A DNA stretch of 64,000 bases. Origin: Chinchilla lanigera (Eukaryota > Chordata > Mammalia > Rodentia > Chinchillidae). Every line of letters begins with the position of its first letter. Within the stretch, counting starts at the first letter, position 1. The notes below the pieces were generated by a model that was not told the origin of the DNA, did not search any database, and saw nothing but the letters and a program-made list of their open reading frames with translations. The stretch is taken from contig NW_004955447.1 of the NCBI RefSeq assembly GCF_000276665.1, positions 13,080,354-13,144,353 of the forward strand, read 5' to 3'. The position numbers were made by a program, and so were the translations under genes. Positions 1-12,171 of this stretch are shown here, piece after piece.

Positions 1-118
1 AAAAGTCCTCTCATTTTTACACCTCTTTTTTTTGTCCATTTATCCTAGATAGACACTCGGGCTGCTTCCAACTTTGGCTTCTTCGAATAATGCTGTTATG
101 CACCTCTGCATAGGAACA

Positions 119-213
119 TTTTTTTTTTGGTTTTTCTCCGGTACCGGGAACCGAACTCACAACCTTGCACTTGCCAGGCAGGCGCTTTGCCGCTGAGCTA
201 AATCCCCAGCCCC
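119..213 (-). mobile_element. ID SINE
   Basis: On the minus strand this reads GGGGCTGGGGATTTAGCTCA, then the core with CCTGGCAAGTGCAAGG, the B-box-like GTGAGTTCGGTTC and an A-rich end, here a T-run at 119-129. It is a tRNA-Ala-derived ID element transcribed in its active form by RNA polymerase III and mobilised by L1 proteins. It has few changes from the other ID copies in the window, so it is fairly young. A target duplication was not clear by eye. Confidence 0.92.
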
Positions 214-1199
214 AGAAAGAAGCACTTAACGTTCCTCTTACACTGGTTTCTCCTGTATCTCTGCTGCTATGTCTAAATAAACATGTGCCGGCAGTTCTGT
301 GGCCTGTGTTTGCTATACCACTTTCCTTTAAACACTTAAAACATCTTTCAAGTACCTCAAGAGGTTGAGTATGAAGCCAGGAAACATATACAAATATACA
401 TATTGTTGTCAAGGACTTCTTCAACTTGAAATAAACACTATTTCCTGTGTTTGCAAATAATATGAACCCTTTGGAGAATCCATGGGCACAGCTTTGTATC
501 ACTTATTTTCTAACCACGTCCAGAAGAGATGAAATAATATTACCAGATATTGGATTAAAATGCTCACAAGCACAAAAGAGCATATGTAAGTAAATCCACA
601 TAAAGTAAAATTTCATATAATTGAAGCACTATTCTGGCAAAGCTTTACCAATATTTTTAAAAGAAAATTAAAGAGAACACTATTATCATTTAATAACCAT
701 AAATTGTAAATTACTCTATATTACCATTGCAGATCACTTTCCAGATTATGTTCTTATTTCTCTGAGCTTTTATTCTCCTCTCCAGAATTAACAAAGCCAC
801 TGCTTTCTTTGCCCATCCTTTCCAGACTTCACTCAGCAAAATGAGTATGTTGCTTTTCTATATCTGTGCATTACCCATATTATAATTTGCATAGTGTGGT
901 ACTGTAAATATTCCTTTCAAACATTTCCATGCTACTATTATTCTAATATTGTAAGGAAAAATAACCCTTTTTCTTCTCAGTCATTTTTTGCTTTCAACAA
1001 ATATTCACTGAACGTCTCCTATTATATTTTATTAACACTAATATATCAGTATGTGCAGATATACTGTACTATGTTATGCAGAAATAGAAAATAGAAATAA
1101 ATTTCTCAGTTGATCTAGACCTGCTATTAATTATAAAATCCATTTTATTCATAAATATGTAGAAAAACTTTTAAGATGTTCATTTCACAAGGTATGAAA
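214..1199. other. AT-rich sequence, nothing recognised
   Basis: No repeat family, splice-flanked ORF or RNA gene could be recognised. Short ORFs here have no compositional or domain signal. Confidence 0.5.
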
Positions 1200-1600
1200 T
1201 TTGGTATGTACCAGGTATTGTTTTAGGATTCCAGATAATTTTAAATATCAAATGAAATTTCCTCCCTTAACAGTGTACATTACATTAAGAAGACAGACAA
1301 TAAAAAACAATATACATACAAATATGTTGTGCATGCTTATATTGCTATAAAAATAGAAAAGACAGGTGTGTTGCAGTAGATAATATTTGCTAAGCAGGGT
1401 AGAATCATCTGAATTATGATATCTCAGGAAAGACCAGAACTGAGGGAATATTCCTGTGGGCATTTGGTGGTGACTTTTCCAGACATAAACAAGAGCTGGT
1501 AGACATGTTTACAGGCAGACATGCACCTGGAGTGTGTGAGGAATAGTAACTGGTGAAGTGTGAGCAAGAGAGAACAGAACAGTAATGATTTGAGAGAAAA
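1200..1600 (-). repeat. possible ancient LINE2-type remnant
   Basis: The stretch has the order of landmarks seen in antisense L2 3' ends: a GTACCAGGTATTGTT-like start, a segment about an increase in ACATTACATT and AGACAGACAATAAA, then a CAGGGTAGA-like segment. The match is by memory of the consensus and is highly decayed, so family and boundaries are uncertain. Confidence 0.3.
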
Positions 1601-4412
1601 AAAAGAGGGAGTTGGATTATGCGGTACCCTGTGGGTCATTGAAATGGCTATAGCTATGGTACTGAGTGAAATGAGCACATTTGTACAGTGTTGAGCCGCA
1701 CAACACAGTCTGACTTTTGGCCGCATAATAGAACAGTGGAAAGCACTGATACGGACGGTGGCAAAAGAGTATCTAACTCTCTGTATTTTGAAGGCAAAAC
1801 CGAAGGGTTTCTTAACCCTTGGATACAGAGCCAGGAGAGAAAGAACAATGTCGAGGAAGAATTCGAACATTTTAATCTTCTGAGTTGCTAAAAGGATACG
1901 AGTGCCCACAACTGCATTAGATGCTTAAATGTGAAGGAAGTTTGAGGGGCATCAGTAATTTAATTTTTGTCACACTGATTCAGGGTGGCTCACAGACTCC
2001 AAATGGATGCATTAGACAAACAAATGGCTATGTGACTCTAGAATTCAGAAAAGTGGACTATAGCTGAGAGATGACTTTTCAGTCATCAGCACGTCAGTAC
2101 TACTCACGGTGCTTACACTGGGTAGCATGGCCGGAGGCTGAGGGACAGACCAGAAAAGGAGGGCAAAGCGTGCGCGCTTGGCCACACCAGTGTGAGAGTT
2201 CAAGCAGAAAACTATACAAAGCCTGAGAAGCCCACTTCAGCAGAGTGAAGGAATCTGTAAAAGTGGAGACTTTTGAAGCCAAACTTACAGCTTTGAAAAC
2301 AGTAGGCTAAACCTGCAGCAAATGCTCAATGAATGCAAAATGATTATGTGGTTCTTTACCCATTGGCAACTTTTCAATGTACGAATCTCTACCCTCTCAC
2401 CCAAACAGTATGGTAATAATATCCATACTCTGCTATACATTTCTTTCAGCTCTACCACGTGCAGGGTACAGGCAGGAGTCCACAGCAGACCCTTCACACA
2501 CATGAGTGAACCCTGGGAGAGGGTGTTATACACAAACTTATAGAGGAAGGCACAAGGGGCAAGGAAATGAGCAACTCATCCCGCCCAATGTGATGATTTA
2601 TGAACAGCTCTCTTAAGTTTGGGGGAGTGGGAAAACCAGTAGCATTATTTAATGTGATGTTTGAGCTGACAAATAGAATTAAATTCTTTTTTGCTTTGCA
2701 TATTTGTCCTTTAATAAAGATACTGAAGATGTATATTTATTCAGGGAAAATACTAACTCCATAATGACTTAGGTTTCTTATTTTTATTTTGTTTGGTGCT
2801 ATAAATTGTAGTGCTAGCTATGTTCTTGAAGAAAAATTCAAGTAGACTGGTTGAACATTTACCATCCTAATGATAAATGGTGTTTTAGGTATGGCATTTC
2901 AATTTTGGGCTGCGGATAGGAATGTAATAAATCAAATATTTATATGCTGTCCATTTTTGACAAAGCCTATTCAGGAGGGACACAGAAAAAACACATATTT
3001 TATGAGGAGAAAAGGCAAGATAAAAGTCCTAGTCATATAATTTATCGCAGTTTAGAGTTTACTACTGCTATTAATGGGCATCCTCTATTAGATGGTATAT
3101 TGAGATACTATTAGACAGGTGACTAGAGGAGAAGGATTTATGAAATCATCTAAGGAGAGATAAAACTGAGGTTACAGGGAGACATATAAGTCAGAGAAAT
3201 TGAAGAGTAGATAGAAATAGCATTAGAAAATATATCAAGGTCAGGCAGTTCATATTGTAGGATTGAGCGAATCAAACCAGCTGATCTGTAACTGTCAGAA
3301 TATTCCAGAAGCTACGGCACTGATAAGGCAGGCCAAACCACTCCAAATATACCAGTATATTTTCCACATAAAAATAACAAACTAAATACGTTGATCTGTA
3401 ATTGTGTACTGTATGTATAATGTAATCTAGTTAAAATACTTCCAATAAAAAGCCTGGAAATCTCAGAGTAACTGCAAAGACTGACAACAGTACAAAGGTA
3501 GTTACCTTTCCAATTATGAAGAAATCTGATCATTTCATATTAGTAAGTAATTATGGAGAGTTAGAGTTTTAGGTCAAATAATTCAAATTTCTTTGTAATA
3601 ATCTTCTTGATAGTTGCCAGACCTACCATCTTCCTCCCATTGTATCTAATGAATTGGTTCCACATAAAATATGGCTTTAATTATGTTTTTCCTCTTGCCA
3701 TTATTGCTGTGCAGAAGATTTAATAACTCCACACAAAGAAATAAAAACATTTTGGCATGCCCCCAAGAGCTCACAGCGCAGTCTCTGGCCCAGAGATGAA
3801 CCACGCAAAGGAGATGGCTCCGAGATGTCTGTCTTATCATAACCTCTTAATTTTCTTACCCTATAAGCTTTTCTTTAACTGTCCTGAATTTCTTTCTGCA
3901 CATTGTACCAACATTGTTTATTTTTGGTCCTTCCAATGTAAGTCCTGTTTTCTCTTAAATGACCACTTCAGTCTATCAAGTTCTGTAAGTAAAATCCCTT
4001 CTCTTACAACTGATGGCACAGTTCTACGTGTGTCTAGAGGGTGGAGTCACTGAAGAGGAAGAACCCACTCTGGGTGGGGGTGGAACCAACAAATAGGCTT
4101 CTGCTCTGGATGGAATAGAAAGGAAAAGAAGGAGGTCTTGCTTTGGCTTCTGCAGAGGAGCTGCAGTCTTTACCATGGCCTCTAGGTGTCTGTCTCCAGG
4201 CTTCCATGGCAGATTCTTTAGCTTTCCAATACACTCTTCCACTTTCCTAGACTGACTCACACAGGACTGCATTGTGCTCCATGCTTCTTCAGCTTTTCAC
4301 TGGATTATCCAAATGTCAAGCATGCAGAAGAACCTTTGGCAACTCTTCCACCCCAGCTCTGCAGGCAGCCTCTGCAAACCTACCTTGTAAATTCTTTAGT
4401 TAGAGAGAATTA
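1601..4412. other. unique sequence, nothing recognised
   Basis: No transposon, RNA gene or believable coding exon was recognised. ORFs of 60-160 codons here overlap in several frames and show no conserved motif. The part around 4030-4380 is less AT-rich than its surroundings, but I could not assign it. Confidence 0.45.
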
Positions 4413-4439
4413 GAGATAGATGATAGATAGATAGGTAGG

Positions 4440-4488
<49 letters not shown>

Positions 4489-4517
4489 GGGATAGGGATA
4501 GGGATAGATATAGATAC
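4413..4517 (+). repeat. GATA microsatellite
   Basis: Tetranucleotide GATA/GATAG array of about 100 bp, interrupted by GGTA units and followed by GGGATA variants. The uninterrupted central run suggests that it is length-polymorphic. Confidence 0.95.
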
Positions 4518-7381
4518 CTCTGCTCCTCTAGTGAACCCTAACTGTTACAAGAACTAATTAAATTTGTACTATCTCTCTGTTCTTTTCAAGAGTGAGAAAT
4601 TTACCAGAACCAGCAAGACAAACTACTACAGAATAATGTGAAACATAAACAAATATTTTTTACAGTAATTTATTTAAGTACAAAGGATGAGATTGAATTT
4701 ATCTTGGAATATCAATGAGCACATCCCAAAGAAAGGCTAAGGTGGTCAATGGAAATTTTTCCATCAAAGTTAGGGCAAAATGTCAGGCAGAAATAATGTT
4801 CAGCAGGCATGGGAACATTCAACATCATGAACTCTTCAGGGTAGTACAAATAGTTCAGTATGGATAGACTGACAGACATAATCCACTAGGAAATGCAAGT
4901 GACAAAAGAATGCCATAAGCCAAATATAAAGAGCATTTTTTTCCCCAATGTAAGTATTCTCATCTTTATTCTTGGTGTATCTATTAAAGAATTTTAAACA
5001 AAAGACTCATAGCATAAATGAAATTTATGTCCCATATTGGCTACCATAGAGAATGGACAGAAAGAGGCACACAGACATCAGTCTTCAATCAGACTGAATC
5101 ACCCACTTCATATACTTCTTCCCAACTTCCTTCATCTTTACCACTAACGGACCACTCTGCATACATTAGCACATTAAATTCCCTTAGGAGCTGTAAGATT
5201 TAATTACACCACTTCTGCATGAAGAAACTGAGATGCAGAAAGTTAAATGAGATATTTAAAGTAATGTATATAAGAATGGGAATAACTTTAACTTCCACTC
5301 CACTGTTTTTTAGATTCTCACATGAATCAAGTAGAAAATATGTATGTTAGCTCCTATGTAAGAAAATCTCCACCACTAATGTATTTGGCCAAGACTACAC
5401 TTTCAAGGAAAGCCACCTATATTCTGACTGGGATGAGTCAAAGAGAAAGAAAATGATTTTTTTTCTTGGATGTATTTCATACCTAGTGTATTTGCAATAA
5501 TCTCATGTGTACATTTGTGATGTTTACAGTACATATGGTAATGTTACTCCTATCAACAATACCCCCAGCACCACCAGTAGCAACTGGACAAACCTTTTAA
5601 TGCTCTACAAAAGACAAAAATATTTTAACAAGATTAATAGGAAAATTCAGAGATGACTCTTAAGTGGGAGCATATTGGCTTTTATAAATCTTTGATATGA
5701 TTATTGTTCAATGTAAGTAACATTTCATAAAATTTTGAATTTTAAAACATTTAAATTTAAACTTTGATCTAATTCTACATCCTTAATTTGTGAAATTATT
5801 TCTTGTTAGAATACATGATTGAAAATGTTCTCTCCTTATCATTTTTTAAACTTCAATGCAAAATTAAATATCAAAGCTTCCTTAAAAATTGATTTAAAAA
5901 AATAAAATGAAATTGCTCAGTGAGGGTCAGATTAGCACAAATTAGAGTTCATTATATAGCACTAGCAGCTAATTTATCAAAATTATCATTTCTGCTGTGA
6001 GAGAACAATATGCCAACTACAGAAATAACAAGAATTCAGAATCAGGGTCACTGCCTTCATATTTGCAAGTGTGATGCATTATTTGATATCATGTGTATTT
6101 TAAAATTAGAAATTCTTAAATATAATGTTCTTAAATATAATATAATATAAATAATATAATATATAAAATATAATATAAATTCTTAAATATAATATTCCCT
6201 AAGAAATTCAGTTAAATGTTTATTTTTAAGTAGTATCTTTTGCATAGGTAATTGTACTTGCGTATAAGTCATTGTAAGTTATGTTCCCTTATCTCCCTTA
6301 TATGTGAAGCCTGAGTTTTGGAAGTATTATTTTGTGCTTCTGTTCTACTATCTTTACCTAGTCCACAATGGAACATGTAATAATTCAGTTAATTTTGATA
6401 TACTTAATTTATTCCAATTTAGAAGACAATAAATTAATAGATACATTGAAAATATGTTTCCTATTAGCTTGTTTTAAAATGAACAAGTTAGAAGTATATT
6501 TTAAAAGTTTTTTCTAAGTATTTTAATAAATCTCATTGGTGCTAATATTGAAAAGTTAAAGCTGTGTTATAATAATATAATGTACTAGCTTCTTATAGAT
6601 TTAATTTCAAATTTCACATAACTTTTCTCTTTAACATGTACACCACTTACAATAGAGACCACATAAAATCCTGAACTCTCAAGTGACATATGGGACTAAT
6701 TTTAATACTACACATATGCGAAGCAATAGTCCTTGCAAACTGTGCACACCCTGGACCTCCAGCACCTCTCTTTTTCCCTCCTTTTCACTCTCTCCTCTCA
6801 CACATTCATATCTTTGTCATATTCTAAATAACTAAAGCTTTCTCTTTATTGTCTGAAGTATTGAGCTAAATTGATGAATGTAAACAGTTGTTAAGATGTA
6901 GGAAATTTTTGAACACATACGTTTCAATGGCTGAAAAAGGGTAAGTTAAGCATATTTCATTCTGAATCAAATTTCTGGCAGAGCTACATAAAACAAACAC
7001 GATTTTTCTGCACCTCAGTAAACTAAATTTTAAGTGAAAATATTGCACTAACAAGGCTGTGGAAGAGTGTGAGCTTGCAGCTGTACATAAGTTTATGTAT
7101 ATCTGTGTCTGCTCTGCTAGTGCTACTTGATGTGTAAATTACAAGAAAAGTAGGAAACAATTATCTAAAAAGTGAAAAAATAGTCACTAACGTGAAAAAC
7201 AATTTCCTTGAAAAAAATAAGAAAAAAACTTAAAATAACCCTACATATTATTAAAAAAAATCAGGAAGGTGAAGTGTTTCAGACAAAAACAAGAAGAGGT
7301 TGAGCACAAATATATTGAACTTAAAACTTTGGATGGAATTAATTCCCGGATATTGCCTCAGAGAGAAAATAAGTTCTCTTA
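4518..7381. other. AT-rich unique sequence
   Basis: No gene or recognisable transposon. A low-complexity ATATAA/TATAAT tract lies at about 6120-6190. The rest is AT-rich DNA without long ORFs. Confidence 0.5.
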
Positions 7382-7446
7382 CAGATAGATAGATGATAGA
7401 TAGATAGATGGATAGATAGATGATAGTTAGGTGATGGATAGATAGA
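7382..7446 (+). repeat. GATA microsatellite, imperfect
   Basis: Interrupted GATA units with GATG and GTTAG variants, more decayed than the arrays at 4.4 and 12.1 kb. Confidence 0.85.
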
Positions 7447-7943
7447 AATAAATATTTTTTAAAAGAAATGTTGCTTAATTATTGAATGACAATCACATGT
7501 ATTAGAAAGCACAACTAGCCATGCATTAGGAATTTTAAATTCGAGTTACATCCCCAGAGTATCAGCTTGGTATATCACAATTCAGTTGGACAGAGTTCCT
7601 AAATTCTGATCCTTCCCTTAGGTATTCTTAGTCAAGCCTGCTATGTCCACAAAGAGAAGTGAAAATTCATGAAAAGAGCTTTAAGTGATCACAAGAGACT
7701 CAAATACTCCAGTTTTAAAATTTTTTGTGAGTATATATTTGCAGAATATAACGATTCCAGTCTTTGTGGGGAGTTGGTACATGTGAGTAACAGTGTATCT
7801 CAATTCTGCTTTATTCCTTTCGCTTCCAGTTCAGATGAGATACATAACAGAGCTAAGGAATGTCCTACCCTTCTCTCACCTGTTTCCTGTCTTTGCCACA
7901 CACTGGACAAGACAAACCACTTGTTAATTCAATAGGGCAGGAT

Positions 7944-8098
7944 GAGATGCGGGTGGTGGCACATGCCAATAATCTCAGCACTCAGGAGACTGAAGAAGGA
8001 GGATCCTTGCACATTCGAGGCCAACCTGGGCTACAAAGTGAGTTCAAGGCCAGCCTGAACTGAATAGCAAGATCCTGTCTCAAAAAAAAAAAAAAAAA
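7944..8098 (+). mobile_element. B1 SINE with internal duplication
   Basis: A 7SL-derived B1 element: a GGTGGCACATGCC start, AATCTCAGCACTCAGGAGAC, then AGGCCAACCTGGGCTACAAA and a second AGGCCAGCCTGAACTG, ending CCTGTCTC plus an A-tail. The two AGGCC-AGCCTG modules show the internal duplication of quasi-dimeric rodent B1. Several changes mark it as older than the ID copies. Confidence 0.9.
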
Positions 8099-8189
8099 TT
8101 TTTAAAGACAAAAAATATTTCAGTAGGACAAACCCGCATTCACTGATTGGGCCTTGAAAGTAATAAGAAATTGTACTCATGGATAATCT

Positions 8190-8561
8190 CGATGTCCCCT
8201 CAAAACCCCTTGCCCTCAGGGGTGGAGCTTTTGGGGAGATGATTGGATCATGGGTGTGTGAGATCAGTGGATTAGCCCCCCATGAGTTTATAGATGAATG
8301 AGATGTTGGGAGCTGAAGCCTGGTGGAGGAGGTGGTCCCTGGGGCTGTGGTCTGGAAGGGTTCCTCTCCCTCCTATTTTGATCTCTCTCTGCTTCCTGCT
8401 CCTGTGCCATCAGCTGTTTCTGCACTGCCATCACCCTCCCTCAGAATCAGCAGAGCCTGTGGACTGAAACTTCTACACACCGTGAGCAAAACTCCCCTTG
8501 CATCCTTGGAGTTTTTGGTGTCGGGTACTGGGTCTCAGAGACTACAGAAGTAGCTAAGACG
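8190..8561 (+). mobile_element. solo MaLR-type LTR
   Basis: LTR-like stretch with the MaLR landmarks GATGATTGGATCATGGGTGT, TGGACTGAAACTTCTACACA and a final GGGTACTGGGTCTCAGAG...AAGACG. The minus-strand element at 44.15-44.49 kb is a relative: it shares the GATTGGATCATGGGTG, GAGTTTATAG and GTGAAGCCTG-like blocks. No internal region follows, so it is probably a solo LTR from recombination. Ends are set by comparison, and no target duplication was found. Confidence 0.75.
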
Positions 8562-9445
8562 GCCCTTTTTTTCTACTGAGTTAAAATAAAGAATATAAGT
8601 CAGGCCCCCTGCACTTTTTTCCTCTTCTCCTTTCCTTATCCTCAGGAGACCCAACATATTTAACCAGATGAGACTACCAGGAAAGTTTGAGAACTAGAAT
8701 TCATGAAAATTCAGTTACTTGATGGTCTTTGAACAATAAACCCCTGGCCTGCACTAGCTTGGTGAACTTTTGACCAGTAAAGGGGCAGGAAAATTATTAG
8801 CACCTGACATTTATTTCATTTATTTACTACTGTTCTGATGCATCAATATCTTCTAAATCCTTGTGGGTAGATTTTATTATTATGAAGAAACATTCAGAAA
8901 CATTTTGCTTTATAATTTTGCCACATGTTCTTTTTAACACAGCACCTGCTTAGCTAATTATACAGCTACAGGTCTTTCATCTGACCAAAAACTATGTCCA
9001 TCATCTTTCCTCGGTTAACCCCGTCACTGCTCCCTGACCACAGCACTTAGCATCGGACCAGGTTTTGCACTCTAGCGCCCAGAGGACTTGGCCTTAGGTA
9101 TTTGTTCACAGCAGTCCTGTGAACTAAGCGAGGCAGGTTCCAGCCAATGAGCAGGAACTCTCACTGGGTCAGCAAATAGAGCAGACAGAACTCTGGCATC
9201 AACTGACACATTTGATTTTCTACATCAAGTGGATTTTTTTTGAAATATGAAGCTCACACAGAGAAAGTAAATATCTTGGGACTGGGTCTTTTAGAATTCC
9301 GAGAGGTATATAAGGGCCTGAACTTCTTTTAAATTTATTAAATGAAATCAATATCCTTTCAGGACACTTTTTAAGTATAAATTAGTTCAAATTCTTATTA
9401 CTGGTCCCTGAATCCAAAATAGTCATATTACATTTGTTAAAATGG
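8562..9445. other. unique sequence, nothing recognised
   Basis: No repeat or gene assigned. The part near 9000-9200 is richer in CpG than its surroundings and holds a CCAATGAGC motif. A TATATAAGGG string lies near 9310. I see no transcript start evidence. Confidence 0.35.
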
Positions 9446-9504
9446 TTACATTTTATTAATAATTTTTATTTATTTATTTATTTATTTATTTATGTGTTTA
9501 TTTA

Positions 9505-9854
9505 TGTTATGGTTTGTGTCTGTGTGTCCCCTGAAAGCCTCATGCAGTCATGGGGCAGGCTTTTAGAGTTTGACTGATTATGGGTGTAAGAGCTACATCC
9601 ACCCTGGGGTGGATAGTTTGCATGTGTAAGGGAGAGGAAGAGGCTGCTTGCCACCATTCCTCCCTTTTGGGCTTGTTGCTTTTGCTGTGTTCTGCCACCA
9701 TGAGCTGTAGCTCTGTGTCATGTGCCACTCTGCCTTGTAACCTGCCAAGTATGGACTGAAACCTCCACAAACTGTAAGCTAAATAAACCTTTCATTCCTT
9801 AATTTTGGGAGTCAGGTATTTTATCCCAGCAAGGAGAGAAAAGTAACCGAGACA
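9505..9854 (+). repeat. 5' LTR of the 9.5-kb MaLR
   Basis: Begins TGTTATGGTTTGTGTC and ends GTAACCGAGACA. Near the 3' part it carries AATAAACCTTTC, the polyadenylation-signal region typical of MaLR LTRs, just after CCACAAACTGTAAGCTAA. Confidence 0.92.
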
Positions 9855-9902
9855 GAATTTTGTACCAGAGGAGTGGGGTCTTTGCTTTGACTATATCTGA
9901 CC

Positions 9903-10727
9903 ATGTGGTTCAAGAGCCTTTGGAAATGGCTTATGGAAAGTGTTTGGAAAGGTTTGGAGTTGTCACCTGAAAGAGAAACACTAGAACACCTTCAGCTGTT
10001 CTGTCTGGGAGATTCTAATCAGAGCTCAGAAGCCCAGAAGACTGATAGAAATTCTGCCGGTAAAGACCGGGTTCGGGAGGTTTCTGTTGGGAAGAACTGC
10101 ACTGGTTGTTGGACTCCAGATGATGTCTGTTACGGCTTGGCAGAAAGTTTGTCTGCATTTTGCTCATGTCCAGAGACTTTGCCTAAGACTGATATTAAGT
10201 GCAACAGCGGACTGGTTAATCTGGCAAAAGAAATTTCAAGGCAGTCGAATGTTGGGGAAGTGGCATGGCTATTGTTGGGGGCTTTTAGCCAGATTTATAT
10301 TGAGAATCAAGAACAAAGAACCCAGCACAATAATTTAAAATGCTGTGCTTTTGACCAGAAAGGAAGCTCCAGTAAAGCTGTGGGCTTCAAAGGTGGAGCT
10401 GAGGAGATCTCCATTGTTGAGAAGGCACAAGAAAATAAAAAAGATGGCCTGAGGGCATCACAAGAAGCAGCAAGTCTCCACCCTTTGCAGCCTCAAAACT
10501 GCAAAGGTGAAAGACCATGCCTTGAGAAGGAAGCCTCAGAGCACCATGTTAAGGAATGGCGGCAGCATAGAAAACCTGCTCCTCAGAATTGGATTCAGAG
10601 TGCCCAGCGATCCAGGTACTTGACCCTTGTGGCAAAGAGAGAGGAAAACTTGGCTACTGCTCCAGGTGGCAGCAGACCTTGGCATCATCTCCATGGCTCT
10701 GGCTTTAGGTGCATGGTGAATGCATAA
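9903..10727 (+). pseudogene. MaLR internal ORF, first part up to a nonsense codon
   Basis: Open frame of 274 codons from an MWFKSLWKW start, 48 bp inside the internal region. Its partner on the minus strand at 33.2-34.5 kb starts at the same place with MWFNSLWKW, and long blocks are identical, for example EISRQSNVGEVAWLLLGAF. A region with CSCPETLP and CYGLAESLSAF is also shared. The frame ends in TAA (10725-10727), where the other copy reads a sense codon, then continues open in the same frame. It resembles no protein domain I recognise. MaLR internal regions are generally described as non-coding, so a product is not established. The length is far above chance for AT-rich neutral DNA. Confidence 0.6.
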
Positions 10728-11155
10728 GTTCTGAGGTTAAAGAGGCTTCCACCCAGATTTCAAAAGGCCTGGGAGGCCAGGAAGTGTGCCCCTGAGGGTG
10801 TAGTGTGTGAAACTGTGAGTGTGAAGCAAAAGGTGCCCTGGAGACTTCAGAAGTTTAGAAAAGCCAGGACCGTGGATCATCTAAGGAAAACTGCAAGGAG
10901 GGAGCAAAGCCGGCCTAAGAGAGAAGTCATGGAAGCTGTAACCACTAGAAGTGCCATAGGGCTGGACTCATGCAAGCCTTTGGAGCTCACAATGTGCCAC
11001 AGATTGCTTCAGATGCTGGTCATGGAACTACAGGACATAATGTTAGCCCTGCTGGATTTTGGACTTGCTTTGGTCCCAATGCTCTGTGTTCCCCTATTTG
11101 TACCTTTTGGAATGGTACTGCTTATATTGTGCCATTGAATGTTGGAAGTGTTTAA
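10728..11155 (+). pseudogene. MaLR internal ORF, second part with a frameshift
   Basis: Downstream of the TAA, the same frame stays open (VLRLKRLPPRFQKAWEAR onward) and matches the other MaLR copy, which has no stop here. Near 10976-10979 this copy has one C fewer than its partner (GCAAGCC-TTTGG against GCAAGCCCTTTGG). From there the matching residues (HNVPQIASDAGHGTTGHNVS, then GTAYIVPLNVGSV) are read in another frame, ending at 11155. Both breaks are specific to this copy. Confidence 0.55.
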
Positions 11156-11331
11156 CTTTTCATTTGTACAGGGGCTCACAGCTGAGAGTTTGCCTTACAT
11201 GTTGGAGGACACTTGGGACTTGGACTCATCAGCAATGCTGCACCTGTTAGGACTTTGGCAACTCTTGCAGATGGACTAAATGCTGTTTGTATAAAGAGAT
11301 GGGCATGAGTCTTTGGGGACCAGGGGTGGAA

Positions 11332-11681
11332 TGTTATGGTTTTTGTCTGTGTGTCCCCCCCAAAGCCTCATGCAGTCATGGGGCAGGCTTTTAGAATTTG
11401 ACTGATTATGGGTGTGAGAGCTACACCCACCCTGGGGTGGATAGTTTGCATATGTAAGGGAGAGGAAGAGGCTGCTTGTGGCCATTCCTCCCTTGAGTGC
11501 TTGCTGCTTTTGTTGTGTTCTGCCGACATGAGCTGTAGCCCTCTGCCATGTGCCACTCTGCCTTGTAACCTGCCAAGTATGGACTGAAAATTCCACAAAC
11601 TGTAAGCAAAATAAACCTTTCCTTCCTTAATTTGGGCATCAGGTATTTTGTCCCAGCAATGACAGAAGAGTAACCAAGACA
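11332..11681 (+). repeat. 3' LTR of the 9.5-kb MaLR
   Basis: Direct repeat of the 5' LTR, starting TGTTATGGTTTTTGTC and ending GTAACCAAGACA, followed at once by the duplicated target ATTTA. Confidence 0.92.
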
Positions 11682-11773
11682 ATTTATTACCAAGAATCAA
11701 GCTCAGGACCAAATACTGGCCAGGCAGGCACTGTGTCACTGAGCTATATCCTTGGCCCACAATTTACATTTTA

Positions 11774-12104
11774 AGTATTTACTGTACTTCTCATTTTAAA
11801 AATTATCTTTTCATATCTTATAGACCTCATTCTGTTTATGATATTTAATAATTTTTAGCAATTTAATAGATTATATGAGTGTTTTGAAAGGGTGGTAAGC
11901 ATGATAAAATTGTCAACTCTTTTAAAACAATCTTACTTAAAATCAAAGTTTCTCAGTCATTTACCTTTTAATGTTTCTGAAAGTCTAGTATTAGATACAG
12001 AGTTTTTGGCATTCAAATCCATGAAAATATTTTTCATGAATTCCTTCTAATTAATTTAAATTATCTTTGGCTGCTTATATAAATTCTGTAGAATGGAAAA
12101 TTTG
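11774..12104. other. AT-rich sequence, nothing recognised
   Basis: No ORF or repeat signal seen. Confidence 0.5.
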
Positions 12105-12106
12105 AC

Positions 12107-12148
<42 letters not shown>

Positions 12149-12171
12149 TAGATAGATAGATAGATAGATGA
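12105..12171 (+). repeat. GATA microsatellite
   Basis: About 67 bp of ATAG/GATA repeats with a single interruption (GATTAGATA). Confidence 0.95.

Larger units (their letters stand above)
9505..11681 (+). mobile_element. complete MaLR (ERVL-MaLR) provirus, two LTRs
   Basis: Two directly repeated LTRs of 350 bp flank a 1477-bp internal region. The provirus is bordered by the perfect 5-bp target duplication ATTTA (9500-9504 and 11682-11686). The LTRs start TGTTATGG and end AGACA. The internal region starts with a TTTGTACCAGAGGAGTGGGG sequence, as MaLR internal regions do, and ends with a purine tract GGGGACCAGGGGTGGAA just before the 3' LTR. No reverse transcriptase or integrase domain is visible, as expected for this non-autonomous group. 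The LTRs differ from each other at about 30 of 350 positions by eye, so the insertion is old. Confidence 0.93.
9446..11773 (-). mobile_element. ID SINE split by a MaLR provirus
   Basis: An older ID element on the minus strand. Its head lies at 11687-11763 (GGGCCAAGGATATAGCTCAG on the minus strand) and its A-rich tail, seen as TTTA repeats, at about 9456-9504. Ten-base direct repeats TTACATTTTA at 9446-9455 and 11764-11773 are its target duplication. The two parts are separated by the MaLR provirus at 9505-11681, whose own duplication ATTTA derives from the TTTA repeats of the ID tail. Confidence 0.85.

Noticed and set aside
17..502. 161-codon minus-strand ORF
   Set aside because: Its middle is the ID element at 119-213 and the rest has no coding signal.
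1424..1909. 161-codon minus-strand ORF
   Set aside because: Overlaps ORFs in other frames and partly an old repeat; composition is not protein-like.
9000..9330. Promoter with CCAAT and TATA-like motifs
   Set aside because: Such short motifs are frequent by chance, and no exon or CpG island follows.
10087..10338. Second ORF of 83 codons within the MaLR internal region, also open in the other copy (34054-34341)
   Set aside because: It overlaps the longer shared frame at +1. The similarity follows from the nucleotide homology, and the longer frame has the better case.
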